64,000 nucleotides of DNA from Halomonas sp. 'Soap Lake #6' (GTDB lineage Bacteria > Pseudomonadota > Gammaproteobacteria > Pseudomonadales > Halomonadaceae). Of the stretch, positions 1 through 7,758 are shown in pieces. Each line of letters opens with the position of its first letter. Position 1 is the stretch's first letter. The notes under the pieces were generated by a model that was given only the letters and a program-made list of their open reading frames with translations, was not told the DNA's origin and did no database searches. Location: positions 62,001 through 126,000 of the forward strand of contig NZ_CP020469.1 of the NCBI RefSeq assembly GCF_003031405.1, in the 5' to 3' direction. The translations under genes were made by a program, and so were the position numbers.

Positions 1-260
1 TACTCCCCAAGGCCAAATTTTTCATCAAGCTTGTTCATTCTCCAGGCATAGAAGAAGATCAGTACGATAAAGGTGAGGATGGAGCCCTGTTGGGCAAACC
101 AGAAGCCCAGGTCAGTCCCTCCAACCGGTATGCCCGCCAGCAATGGGCGAAAAAGAATAGCGCATCCGTAAGACACAAACGCCCATACAGCTAGGCATCC
201 GAATATCAAGCGAACGTTGGCTTTCCAGTATGCAGCAGCATTGGTTTTGTCATCTGCCAT
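1..260 (-). CDS. DUF4212 small membrane protein (symporter subunit), stop just off the window edge
   Basis: Eighty-six codons are readable on the minus strand from ATG at 260, and the last two bases (TA) look like the first bases of a stop codon, so the gene is essentially complete. The product has a short polar N-terminus, two predicted membrane segments (about residues 17-37 and 52-72) and the FWFAQQGS stretch typical of DUF4212 proteins. This family is normally encoded directly before an acetate/solute:sodium symporter (ActP-like) and is thought to be its small partner; that symporter gene would lie outside the window, beyond position 1. The divergent neighbour (DUF294 sensor gene) is also a usual companion of this symporter pair. 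The family assignment is from recognition of the sequence; the substrate is not known. Confidence 0.85.
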   Translation of the reverse strand, partial: MADDKTNAAAYWKANVRLIFGCLAVWAFVSYGCAILFRPLLAGIPVGGTDLGFWFAQQGSILTFIVLIFFYAWRMNKLDEKFGLGE

Positions 261-919
261 TGTGTTGCTCTCCACTTGTGATTTTTAGGGTTGGAAAGTG
301 AACTCAAAGTAGCGTGTGATTCATCAGGGCAACTTCACGTGGAAATTGCTCTGTGCTTCCAAATATTCGAGCTTAAAAGCGACATGTCGGCCAGCAAGGC
401 ACGTCAGCAAGTTATTTTTGTAGCATTAATCTTCTTTAAGCGCTGACCAGAAGTCGTCATGTTGAGAGAAGTTAAGCAAGCTTTTGGAGCCCCTGGTAAC
501 GCATTGAGTGAGTCAATGGGTTAGCCAATTTGATTACCCCTCCTGATTCACTATTAATACTGGTCAATAAATCCAAAAAATAAATCCCAGACTTTGGTAT
601 CAGGCTGCTATTAGAAGACCACTGTAAACAGTTTTATACGCAGAAATGCTTATTTTTTCTAGTTTTTTTTGTGTTTTCGTCGATAAGTGAGGAGTGATAG
701 GACGATAGTCTATAGCTCGCTTAAAAGTAATGTTTGCTACTTTTAATAAAGGTCCTTTTAGTGTCTGGTTAGAAAATGTAGGCAATACTTTGGTCGTTAA
801 TAAAACGTCGATTCGACGTTAGCTCTATAGCGAAAAGTATAATAAGTAGCATTGGTAAGTTTTATTCGGTCGGCTTGTATAGGCAGCCTATTTATATAGC
901 CGTAAAAGTGAGGTCGCGC
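261..919. other. 659 bp divergent intergenic region
   Basis: No convincing gene lies here; the short reading frames on the minus strand are AT-rich and lack ribosome sites. The region must hold the promoter of the DUF4212/symporter operon (leftward) and that of the DUF294 gene (rightward). The only clear elements I see are the palindrome at 804-820 and the -10 element at 838-843, described separately. Confidence 0.6.
804..843 (+). promoter_or_regulatory. Promoter with perfect palindrome over the -35 region, upstream of the DUF294 gene
   Basis: A consensus -10 hexamer TATAAT lies at 838-843. The -35 region falls in a perfect inverted repeat at 804-820 (AACGTCGA, one base T, TCGACGTT). A weak -35-like TCGACG is at 813-818, 19 bp from the -10. 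A 17 bp palindrome covering the -35 is the usual place for a repressor site or for an activator that replaces a poor -35. Transcription would start near 850, leaving a leader of about 70 nt before ATG 920. The binding protein is unknown. Confidence 0.5.
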
Positions 920-2737
920 ATGGTAGAGGTTGAACTGTCCCAGCTGCCATTTACGCTGCTGGATGAAGAGGGGCGTGATCATGTGCGCCGTGGGGTAGAC
1001 CTGGCTTACTTTGACCGAGATGAAATTATTTTAGAAACCGGTCAGGCCGGCGAGTGTGTATTCCTGATTCATAAAGGCGAAGTGGCAGAGCTTGATACTA
1101 CCTTGCCGGCCTCTAGCGCACGCATTGGCCACTACACTGCAGGTGATCTGTTCGGTGCTATTAGCATCTTAAATGGGAAAAGCCGCTACCGCTTCCAAGC
1201 CGAACAGGAGTGCTTGTGTTACATCATGCCTAAAGCGCTGTTCATCCAGCTATGCCGCCACTACCCTGAATTCGAAAGCTTTTTCAAGCAGTCACTTTCT
1301 CACAAAACACGGTTGCTGACAGAAAAGCGTGCTGAAGGTGGCGTGACCATGGCTGGTTTTATGCTGGCTAAGGTGAGTGAATGCATGCGTGAGCCGCTAT
1401 TGATGGACGCGTCGGCTGATATTGCCAGTGCGGTCAGGCAGCTTAATGACAGTCACGCTGATAGCTTGCTGGTTAACACTCAGGGTAAGTATGGCATGGT
1501 CACCAAAACGGACCTGCTAAATGGATTAGTACTTGGTGACTGTAACAATGCAACGCCCGTTGAGGTAGTTGCCCATTACTCGTTGGTTACCGTGACGCCT
1601 AACCAATACTTATTTGAAGCCTTGGTGTTAATGACACGCCATAAGGTTGCTCGGGTAGTGGTGATGGAGCAAGAGCTGCTCAAAGGGGTTGTCGAACTGA
1701 CTGATGTGCTGAGCTATTTCTCTAGCCGTAGTTATGTGGTCAGTCTCCAAGTTGAGCAGGCGAATAGTCTTGAAGCATTGGCGGCCGCCAGCCAACGTAC
1801 CCCGGAGCTGGTAAAAGCATTAATGGCCCAGGGGGTAAAGCTGCGCTTTGCGATGGACCTTTTGGCTGCGCTCAATGGGCGCATCATAAGTAAAGCCTGG
1901 TCATTTACCGTTGATGAAATTCACCATAGCGATAGCTGCATGATGGTGATGGGGAGCGAGGGCAGGGGGGAGCAAATTCTTAAAACCGACCAGGATAATG
2001 GTCTGATTTTAGCTGATGACAGCCAATGGCCTGATGTGGCCGAGCAAATGCAGGCCCTAACACAGACACTGATTCGACTGGGCTACCCGCCATGCCCCGG
2101 CAATATTATGGTGTCTAACCCGGAGTGGGTTGGCAGTGTCTCGCAATGGAAACGAAATATTGTGAAGTGGGTCAGTGCCCGTGATGGCGATAGCTTGATG
2201 AAGCTGGCTATTCTTCTGGATGCCCACGCGGTTGCTGGTAATCCAGCGTTATTGGAGAGCGTTAGGGAAGAGCTTTTCGAGCGCTGCTCCCGTGACGAGC
2301 TATTGCTCTCTTACTTTGCTAGAACAGCGTTACGTTTTTCGACACCCTTGACACTGTTTGGCTCGCTGAAAAAGCCCCAGCACGGTATCGATATTAAAAA
2401 AGGCGGCATTTTTCCGATTGTGCATGGGGTGCGTACCATGGCACTTGAGCGGCGAATTAAAGCGACGTCAACACTTGATCGCTTGGATGCCTTAGCGGCT
2501 GATGGCCGATTAGACCGTCGCTTTGCTGATGATTTGGGAGAAGCGCTGGCGCTATTTACCGAACTGCGTTTGAAACAACAGCTTCAAGAGCTAGATACAG
2601 CGGTTGATAAGCGCACTAATCGGGTTGTTGTTCAGGAGTTGTCATCCCTTGAGCGGGATTTGTTACGCGAAGCTATGCACATTGTTAAAGACTTTAAACA
2701 ACGCCTTTCACATCGTTATCATCTGGAGTATTCGTGA
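920..2737 (+). CDS. cNMP-binding / CBS / DUF294 nucleotidyltransferase-like signalling protein
   Basis: The 605-residue protein has, in order, a cyclic-nucleotide-binding-type beta-roll (about 10-125), a pair of CBS domains (about 145-270), a DUF294 nucleotidyltransferase-like domain with the GSEGRGEQ...TDQDN signature (about 344-365) and a C-terminal DUF294_C helical domain. Proteins of this build are cytoplasmic regulators usually encoded beside acetate/solute symporters and a 3'-5' exonuclease-like gene, exactly as here; what they modify is not established. I prefer ATG 920, with AGTGAGG six to seven bases upstream, over ATG 875, which has no good ribosome site. The stop overlaps the GTG start of the next gene (GTGA), so the two are translationally coupled. 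Confidence 0.85.
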   Translation: MVEVELSQLPFTLLDEEGRDHVRRGVDLAYFDRDEIILETGQAGECVFLIHKGEVAELDTTLPASSARIGHYTAGDLFGAISILNGKSRYRFQAEQECLCYIMPKALFIQLCRHYPEFESFFKQSLSHKTRLLTEKRAEGGVTMAGFMLAKVSECMREPLLMDASADIASAVRQLNDSHADSLLVNTQGKYGMVTKTDLLNGLVLGDCNNATPVEVVAHYSLVTVTPNQYLFEALVLMTRHKVARVVVMEQELLKGVVELTDVLSYFSSRSYVVSLQVEQANSLEALAAASQRTPELVKALMAQGVKLRFAMDLLAALNGRIISKAWSFTVDEIHHSDSCMMVMGSEGRGEQILKTDQDNGLILADDSQWPDVAEQMQALTQTLIRLGYPPCPGNIMVSNPEWVGSVSQWKRNIVKWVSARDGDSLMKLAILLDAHAVAGNPALLESVREELFERCSRDELLLSYFARTALRFSTPLTLFGSLKKPQHGIDIKKGGIFPIVHGVRTMALERRIKATSTLDRLDALAADGRLDRRFADDLGEALALFTELRLKQQLQELDTAVDKRTNRVVVQELSSLERDLLREAMHIVKDFKQRLSHRYHLEYS

Positions 2738-3393
2738 GCGGTATGCGATTGCTAGATAGGCACGTGGCGCTATTCAGCGGCTCGTTGCGCACCCTTCTAC
2801 AGCGGGAAAGCGACCGCCGTCGGTGTGTCGGCTCTCCTTACGCTTGGTTATTTCAGCCCTATATGGGCGAAGAATTAGTGGCGCTGGCCTGCCATGCCTC
2901 GGACGATGCTCAGCCGGTAATAAGCGTAGCTGCGGTTGTGCTTGACCAGCATCATGTACAAACCAGCCGAGCCTGGGTTGCCACAATCGCCAACACCCAA
3001 AACGCCAATGCTACAACACTGCGACGACATCACTGCCTCTATGGTACGTCAGTCGCTTTGACACCCAGTGCGGAAAATCTCGGTACGCTGGCGGAGTTTA
3101 TTGGTAACCGGCCTTTAATAGGATGGCAATTAGACCGCTCACTTGACCGACTCAATGCACTATTTAAAAAGGGGCTGGGTTTTGGATTGCCTAACGCCCA
3201 GGTGGATGTTGCCAAGCTTCATCAGCGCCAGCTACGACGTTTACACCCGCAGGTAGATATAGGCAGCCGTATTGGCGATGCGCTCGACCGCTGGCAGCTG
3301 CCAGCGCTGAGTGGCCATAGTGTGTTAGGTGAGTCCACGGCTAGCGCACTGCTGTATCTCCGTTTGCAACGGGAGGCTGAGCAGCTTGCCTAG
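2734..3393 (+). CDS. 3'-5' exonuclease-fold protein, probably catalytically dead
   Basis: This 219-residue protein starts at a GTG that overlaps the stop of the DUF294 gene and sits where DUF294 operons usually carry a DnaQ-like exonuclease. The fold pattern can be followed, but the DEDDh residues are gone. Where the family has a FVALDLETTGLD-type Exo I motif this protein reads [12 protein letters not shown], so both carboxylates are lost. The Exo II segment reads [12 protein letters not shown], with Ser where the family Asp is expected. The Exo III segment is HSVLGE, keeping His but with Glu for Asp. The alignment is by eye against the family pattern as I know it. The protein could be a binding or regulatory partner rather than a nuclease. 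It has no signal peptide or membrane segment. Confidence 0.65.
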   Translation: MSGMRLLDRHVALFSGSLRTLLQRESDRRRCVGSPYAWLFQPYMGEELVALACHASDDAQPVISVAAVVLDQHHVQTSRAWVATIANTQNANATTLRRHHCLYGTSVALTPSAENLGTLAEFIGNRPLIGWQLDRSLDRLNALFKKGLGFGLPNAQVDVAKLHQRQLRRLHPQVDIGSRIGDALDRWQLPALSGHSVLGESTASALLYLRLQREAEQLA

Positions 3394-3418
3394 TAGCCGC
3401 TAATCTGCTGGGTTTATG

Positions 3419-3448
3419 TTGGGAGGAGCTAGCGAGTGTTGTTAGAAT
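3419..3448 (+). promoter_or_regulatory. Possible sigma-70 promoter for ttcA
   Basis: TTGGGA at 3419-3424 and TAGAAT at 3443-3448 are separated by 18 bp and precede the ttcA ATG by about 38 bases. The match is moderate and unsupported by any other evidence. Confidence 0.35.
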
Positions 3449-3485
3449 AGCGGTCGCTCTTTCTACCATCGGCAGTGCTTATACC

Positions 3486-4397
3486 ATGCAATCTCCTGAC
3501 TATTTTGACCCCTTGACGGCAGATATCACGCCTGCGGCTAGCCTTAAGGCCGCGCCAGAAACTTCTGACGCAAAACAGAAGCGTGAATTCAACAAGTTGC
3601 AAAAACGGCTACGCCGCGAGGTAGGTAACGCGATCATCGATTACCAAATGATTGGTGAGGGTGATCGGGTGATGGTATGCCTGTCTGGTGGTAAAGATAG
3701 CTACACAATGCTTGAGATTTTACGCAACCTGCAGCGTAACGCACCGGTTAATTTTTCGCTGGTCGCGGTTAATTTAGATCAAAAACAGCCGGGTTTCCCC
3801 GAGCATGTGCTACCGCAGTATTTGGATAAGCTGGGGGTGGAGTACCATATTCTTGAGCGTGATACTTACTCAGTGGTGAAAGAGAAGACCCCTGAAGGTA
3901 AGACGACCTGCGCACTCTGCTCACGGCTGAGAAGAGGGTCTCTGTATGGGTTTGCAGAGGAGATCGGTGCGACTAAGATTGCCTTGGGCCATCACCGGGA
4001 AGATATTCTGGAAACGCTGTTTCTCAATATGTTCTTTGGCGGCTCATTAAAAGCCATGCCGCCTAAGCTGCTATCCGATGATGGTAAAAATGTTGTGATT
4101 CGCCCCCTTGCCTATTGCAAAGAGGCTGATATCGTCGAGTTCTCGCGGTTAATGGAATTTCCTATTATTCCCTGCAACTTGTGCGGCTCGCAGCCTAATC
4201 TCCAGCGCCAGGTCGTTAAAGACATGCTGGCTGAGTGGGATAAGAAGCACCCAGGGCGGCTGGAAAGTATGTTTAAAGCCGTCACTAACGTCGCCCCCTC
4301 CCAACTAGCTGACCGTCAGCTATTCGACTTTGAGAACCTGGAAGCCAAGCAAGCGGCTATGTTGGCCGGGCGTATTCAGGCGCTTAGCGTGGAGTAA
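3486..4397 (+). CDS. ttcA: tRNA 2-thiocytidine(32) synthetase TtcA
   Basis: TtcA adds sulfur to C32 in a subset of tRNAs, using ATP and an iron-sulfur cluster, in the cytoplasm. The 303-residue product carries the PP-loop SGGKDS at residues 67-72, the CxxC pair Cys142/Cys145 and a second pair at Cys230/Cys233, all characteristic of the family. The gene is single and convergent with anr: their 3' ends overlap by 14 bp (4384-4397). A ttcA gene next to anr/fnr is a familiar gammaproteobacterial arrangement. Confidence 0.95.
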   Translation: MQSPDYFDPLTADITPAASLKAAPETSDAKQKREFNKLQKRLRREVGNAIIDYQMIGEGDRVMVCLSGGKDSYTMLEILRNLQRNAPVNFSLVAVNLDQKQPGFPEHVLPQYLDKLGVEYHILERDTYSVVKEKTPEGKTTCALCSRLRRGSLYGFAEEIGATKIALGHHREDILETLFLNMFFGGSLKAMPPKLLSDDGKNVVIRPLAYCKEADIVEFSRLMEFPIIPCNLCGSQPNLQRQVVKDMLAEWDKKHPGRLESMFKAVTNVAPSQLADRQLFDFENLEAKQAAMLAGRIQALSVE

Positions 4398-5136
4398 CGG
4401 CCTGCTCTTCCTCTTCGGCCAAGGTGATTAATCGTGGCATATCTAGAATGTTAATCTCTCGGCCTGATACAGCAACGACTGCTTGTTGCTGGAAACGGCT
4501 AAGGATACGGCTGACAGTCTCTACGGCGAGGCCCAGGTAGTTTCCCAGATCCGCGCGGGACATGGAGAGTCGGAAACTAAAGGGTGAGTACCCGCGGCGG
4601 CGAAAGCGGTCTGAGAGTGTGATCAAGAAGCTCGCTAGCCGCTGGTCGGCGGTTTTGCGTGATAACAGTCGCATCATACGCCGATCGTCCTTCAACTCTT
4701 TACTCATGCTCTTGTAGAGTTGTCCCCGTAGTTCGGGCAGCTCTTCGGAGAGGGTATCAAGGCGATCAAAGGGGATTTCGCAGACGGTGGTGGTTTCTAG
4801 CGCAATAACGCTACCTGGATAGTAACCTTCATCAATCCCATCCAGGCCCACTAGCTCACTAGGCAGATAGAAGTTAGTAAGCTGGTCATTGCCATTACCT
4901 TCGCTGGTAGTCTGCTTAAGGCTACCCGAGCGGACGGCGTACACGCTGGTAAAGAGGTCACCCTGACGAAAGAGGGGTTCACCTTTTTTAAGCGGGGCCC
5001 GGCGGCGAATAATGGCATCGAACTGCCCCATATCCTCAAGTTCAAGGGCCAGCGGCAGACACAACGAACTAAGGCTACAAGTTTGGCAGCGCGCTTCTTG
5101 CAGCAATGAACGCCGTTGGCTAGCTTGTTGAGGCAT
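4384..5136 (-). CDS. anr: Anr/Fnr-type oxygen-sensing transcription regulator
   Basis: The 250-residue Crp/Fnr-family protein has the N-terminal cysteine cluster Cys17, Cys20, Cys26 plus Cys119, matching the four ligands of the oxygen-labile [4Fe-4S] cluster in Fnr/Anr. A cNMP-type beta-roll follows (about 40-150), then a C-terminal helix-turn-helix whose recognition helix ends in [12 protein letters not shown], with the E-xx-SR contact pattern of FNR. The start has a good ribosome site (AAGGGAG) upstream. It lies just downstream of hemN on the same strand and next to the cbb3 oxidase genes, which it most likely activates when oxygen is low through the boxes at 6786-6799 and 15645-15658. Confidence 0.95.
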   Translation of the reverse strand: MPQQASQRRSLLQEARCQTCSLSSLCLPLALELEDMGQFDAIIRRRAPLKKGEPLFRQGDLFTSVYAVRSGSLKQTTSEGNGNDQLTNFYLPSELVGLDGIDEGYYPGSVIALETTTVCEIPFDRLDTLSEELPELRGQLYKSMSKELKDDRRMMRLLSRKTADQRLASFLITLSDRFRRRGYSPFSFRLSMSRADLGNYLGLAVETVSRILSRFQQQAVVAVSGREINILDMPRLITLAEEEEQAVTPR

Positions 5137-5194
5137 GTCAGTCTCCCTTGGTCATTAGCCATCATAGGCGCTAGGCATTAGCACCTCAAGAAGG

Positions 5195-6622
5195 TTACAT
5201 AATCTTTGAATAACGCTGTGCTGATTGGCCTGGCAAATGAGCATCGAATGCCATGGCGAGATGGCGAATAAGTAAGCGGCCCGTGGGGGTAGCCGTCAGG
5301 GAGAGGTCTTCACGCATTAGTAAGCCATCCTGCTCTGCAGCGCGAAGCTGCTCAAGAACAGGCGAAAAATAGTCACTAGCGTTAATTCCCCAGCGCTGAC
5401 CAACGGCCGCTAAATCAATTCGCATATCGCACATCAAACGTTCAATGACATCTCGACGTATTAGATCATCCTGATTTAAACGCAATCCTTTCACCGTTGC
5501 TAGCCTACCTTGATCTAAAGCAGCCTCAAAGTGTGCAAGAGAGGTTGGATTTTGTGCATAAACGTCATCTACACGCGAAATTGCTGAAACACCTAGCCCG
5601 ATAAGATCGCACTGAGCATGGCTGGAGTAGCCTTGGAAGTTACGCTGCAAGGAGCCATTGCGCTGGGCAACCGCCAAACTGTCATCTGGGCGGGCAAAAT
5701 GATCCATACCAATATGGACATAGCCTGCGCTGGTCAGCATTTCAATAGTGGCATGCAGGATGGCAAGTTTCTCATCAGCGCTCGGCAGGTCCTGCTCGTT
5801 AATACGTCTTTGAGGCGCAAAGCGGCTTGGCATATGAGCATAGTTAAACACTGATAGACGAGCAGGGTTAAGCTCTATTACCTGGCTTAGCGTATCAGCA
5901 AAGCTCTTTTCGGTTTGAAAAGGTAGCCCGTAAATCAAATCGAGATTTAGCGAGCGAAAACCAAGCCGGTGTGCCTCTTCCATTAAGGTTTCAGTGAGTA
6001 CCCGGGGCTGCATCCGGTTAATGGCTTTTTGTACCTGAGGATTTAAATCCTGCACCCCAAGGCTAAGCCGGTTAAAGCCTAGTGACTGTAAGTGGCGTAG
6101 GGTGAAAACATCCGCTTCCCGAGGGTCAATCTCAATTGCGTAATCACGTTCTGGTGCCATGGATAAACCAAAACGTGCGTCTAACCGATCCACCAAGTCG
6201 CTCATTTGGGCTAATGATAGAAACGTTGGCGTTCCGCCGCCCCAGTGCAGTTGTTGTACTGGTCGCTGAGTGTCCAGGTGACGAGCGGTTAGCACCATCT
6301 CTCGGTCTAAGCGGGAAAGATAAGGCTCTGCCAGTCCCGTGTTTTTGGTGGCAATTTTATTGCAGGCGCAGTAAAAGCAGATTTTGCGACAAAACGGTAC
6401 GTGTACGTAGAGTGACAGTGGCCGCTGATGCTGATTGCTGCGCTCAAGTGCTTGAGTGAAGTCATCGGCGGTAAACTGATCATGAAAAGCGAGCGCAGTT
6501 GGATAAGAAGTGTAGCGTGGGCCGCTTTTATCGTATCGACGTATCAGCGCTTCATCCCAGGCGGTGGCCGAAGGCGCTGCATGTATAGGGTGTGAAACGG
6601 CAGCAGTGGCGCGTGCGGGCAT
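5195..6622 (-). CDS. hemN: Oxygen-independent coproporphyrinogen III oxidase HemN
   Basis: HemN is a radical-SAM enzyme that decarboxylates coproporphyrinogen III without oxygen, so heme can still be made for the cbb3 oxidase under hypoxia. The CxxxCxxCxC motif is at Cys78, Cys82, Cys85 and Cys87, followed by GGGTPT. I place the start at ATG 6622, preceded by GGGAG and giving 475 residues in line with the family. A longer open frame reaching 6712 would add 30 residues coded by the tandem repeat described at 6637-6710 and is unlikely to be translated. An Anr-type box lies 164 bp upstream. Confidence 0.95.
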   Translation of the reverse strand: MPARATAAVSHPIHAAPSATAWDEALIRRYDKSGPRYTSYPTALAFHDQFTADDFTQALERSNQHQRPLSLYVHVPFCRKICFYCACNKIATKNTGLAEPYLSRLDREMVLTARHLDTQRPVQQLHWGGGTPTFLSLAQMSDLVDRLDARFGLSMAPERDYAIEIDPREADVFTLRHLQSLGFNRLSLGVQDLNPQVQKAINRMQPRVLTETLMEEAHRLGFRSLNLDLIYGLPFQTEKSFADTLSQVIELNPARLSVFNYAHMPSRFAPQRRINEQDLPSADEKLAILHATIEMLTSAGYVHIGMDHFARPDDSLAVAQRNGSLQRNFQGYSSHAQCDLIGLGVSAISRVDDVYAQNPTSLAHFEAALDQGRLATVKGLRLNQDDLIRRDVIERLMCDMRIDLAAVGQRWGINASDYFSPVLEQLRAAEQDGLLMREDLSLTATPTGRLLIRHLAMAFDAHLPGQSAQRYSKIM

Positions 6623-6636
6623 GGAAGGCGCTCCCT

Positions 6637-6710
6637 GTTTTAAAAGCACGGTTTGAAAGGCACAGTTTGCAAAGGCTAGGTTCGCAAAGCCAACGTTTAA
6701 AAGCCCGACC
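6637..6710. repeat. Degenerate 14-15 bp tandem repeat in the hemN leader
   Basis: About five units follow the pattern GTTYNNAAAGSC on the plus strand, beginning at 6637, 6651, 6665, 6680 and 6695. The array lies between the hemN ribosome site and the Anr-type box at 6786-6799, in what should be the hemN mRNA leader. Its open frame continues into hemN but probably is not coding. Confidence 0.6.
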
Positions 6711-6785
6711 AAATGTACGGTGTTAAACCGATAGGAGTAGGCTTAATACGTGACTGAATGCTAGAGCAAGCGAGTATTGAAAGCG

Positions 6786-6799
6786 TTGAGCTATATCAA
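6786..6799 (-). promoter_or_regulatory. Anr/FNR box upstream of hemN
   Basis: The plus-strand sequence TTGAG-CTAT-ATCAA matches the FNR/Anr consensus TTGAT-N4-ATCAA at nine of ten positions. It is 164 bp before the hemN ATG and about 40 bp after the stop of the SafE-like gene, so hemN can be induced by Anr independently of the upstream cco genes. Confidence 0.75.
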
Positions 6800-6838
6800 G
6801 TTATTCGCGTGATAGGGAGAGGGCTAGAGCGGCGAGGG

Positions 6839-7534
6839 CTAATGAGCGGTATGGCCAATCAGAGACCATAATTGCCAAACAGCAAAGCCGATGATGGTAA
6901 TGGCGGCGATACTGCGGGTAGCAGGGTGACGAATCAACTGGCTAAGCTGTTGGGCAGCCAAGCCGGTTGCAAGCAGTGCTGGCAGGGTGCCTAGGCCAAA
7001 GGCACCCATTAGCATGGCGCCTTGATATGGATCGGCAATGGCTAGGCTCCAGGCTAGCATTGAGTAGACCAGACCGCAGGGTAGCCAGCCCCACAGTGCG
7101 CCAAGGGTAAAAGCCTGGGGGATATGCACAACGGGCATCAAACGTCGCCCCAGCGGTTCTATATAGCGCCACAGGTAGCGGCCTATGGCTTCGACCTTAA
7201 GCAGCCCTTTCCACCAGTTGGCGATATACAGTGCCATTAAAATCAGCATTAACGCAGCAAAGGTCTGTAGCAGGACGCGCGCGGTTGGTGATAGCGAAAT
7301 TAACGTACCCAGCGCTGCCACAAGAGCACCTGCGACCATATAGCTAAGTATACGGCCCAGATTATAGCTTAGTAGCAGGCCACTCATACGCGCTGGGTGT
7401 CGCATGCTAGGTGGCACAGCGAACGTCAGTGCGCTCATAATACCGCCGCACATGCCAATACAGTGAGCTCCTCCCATCAAGCCAAATACAAAGGCTGCCA
7501 TGACCGGCGGTAGATCTAATCCTGTTGGGTTCAC
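6839..7534 (-). CDS. SafE/TauE-like membrane protein of the cbb3 assembly cluster
   Basis: This 231-residue polytopic membrane protein has about six hydrophobic segments and begins with the conserved AHCIGMCGG stretch (near residues 22-30), whose cysteines may bind a metal. Annotation pipelines call the family sulfite exporter TauE/SafE, but members placed after ccoS are thought to support cytochrome oxidase maturation, possibly through copper or thiol handling. The GTG start overlaps the ccoS stop (GTGA), so it belongs to the ccoGHIS operon. Specific function is inferred from context only. Confidence 0.8.
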   Translation of the reverse strand: MNPTGLDLPPVMAAFVFGLMGGAHCIGMCGGIMSALTFAVPPSMRHPARMSGLLLSYNLGRILSYMVAGALVAALGTLISLSPTARVLLQTFAALMLILMALYIANWWKGLLKVEAIGRYLWRYIEPLGRRLMPVVHIPQAFTLGALWGWLPCGLVYSMLAWSLAIADPYQGAMLMGAFGLGTLPALLATGLAAQQLSQLIRHPATRSIAAITIIGFAVWQLWSLIGHTAH

Positions 7535-7758
7535 GGCGGTGGCTCTGATTTATGGGAATCCGCCTTTTTACTGGCGGCTTTTTTACGCTCAGCGCGCTGC
7601 TCTTTGGTTAGGTCATTTTCATCGTCATCAAATAAAACGCGGTGGGCAGGGCCTTCCAGGTCGTCAAACTGGTCATGCTTAACTGCCCAAAAAAATGCCC
7701 ACACCGCTAAGCCAAGCAAAATAAGAGAAAGAGGGATAAGTAGGTACAGGATGGTCAT
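7531..7758 (-). CDS. ccoS: cbb3 oxidase maturation protein CcoS
   Basis: CcoS is a small inner-membrane protein needed to put heme and copper cofactors into CcoN. The 75-residue product begins with one membrane segment, followed by the FFWAVKHDQFDDLEGPA stretch diagnostic of the family, and ends in a charged tail. Its start overlaps the ccoI stop by four bases and its own stop overlaps the next gene. Confidence 0.95.
   Translation of the reverse strand: MTILYLLIPLSLILLGLAVWAFFWAVKHDQFDDLEGPAHRVLFDDDENDLTKEQRAERKKAASKKADSHKSEPPP

Noticed and set aside
6623..6712. N-terminal extension of HemN by 30 residues
   Set aside because: The extension is encoded by degenerate tandem repeats, while ATG 6622 has a ribosome site and the expected N-terminus.
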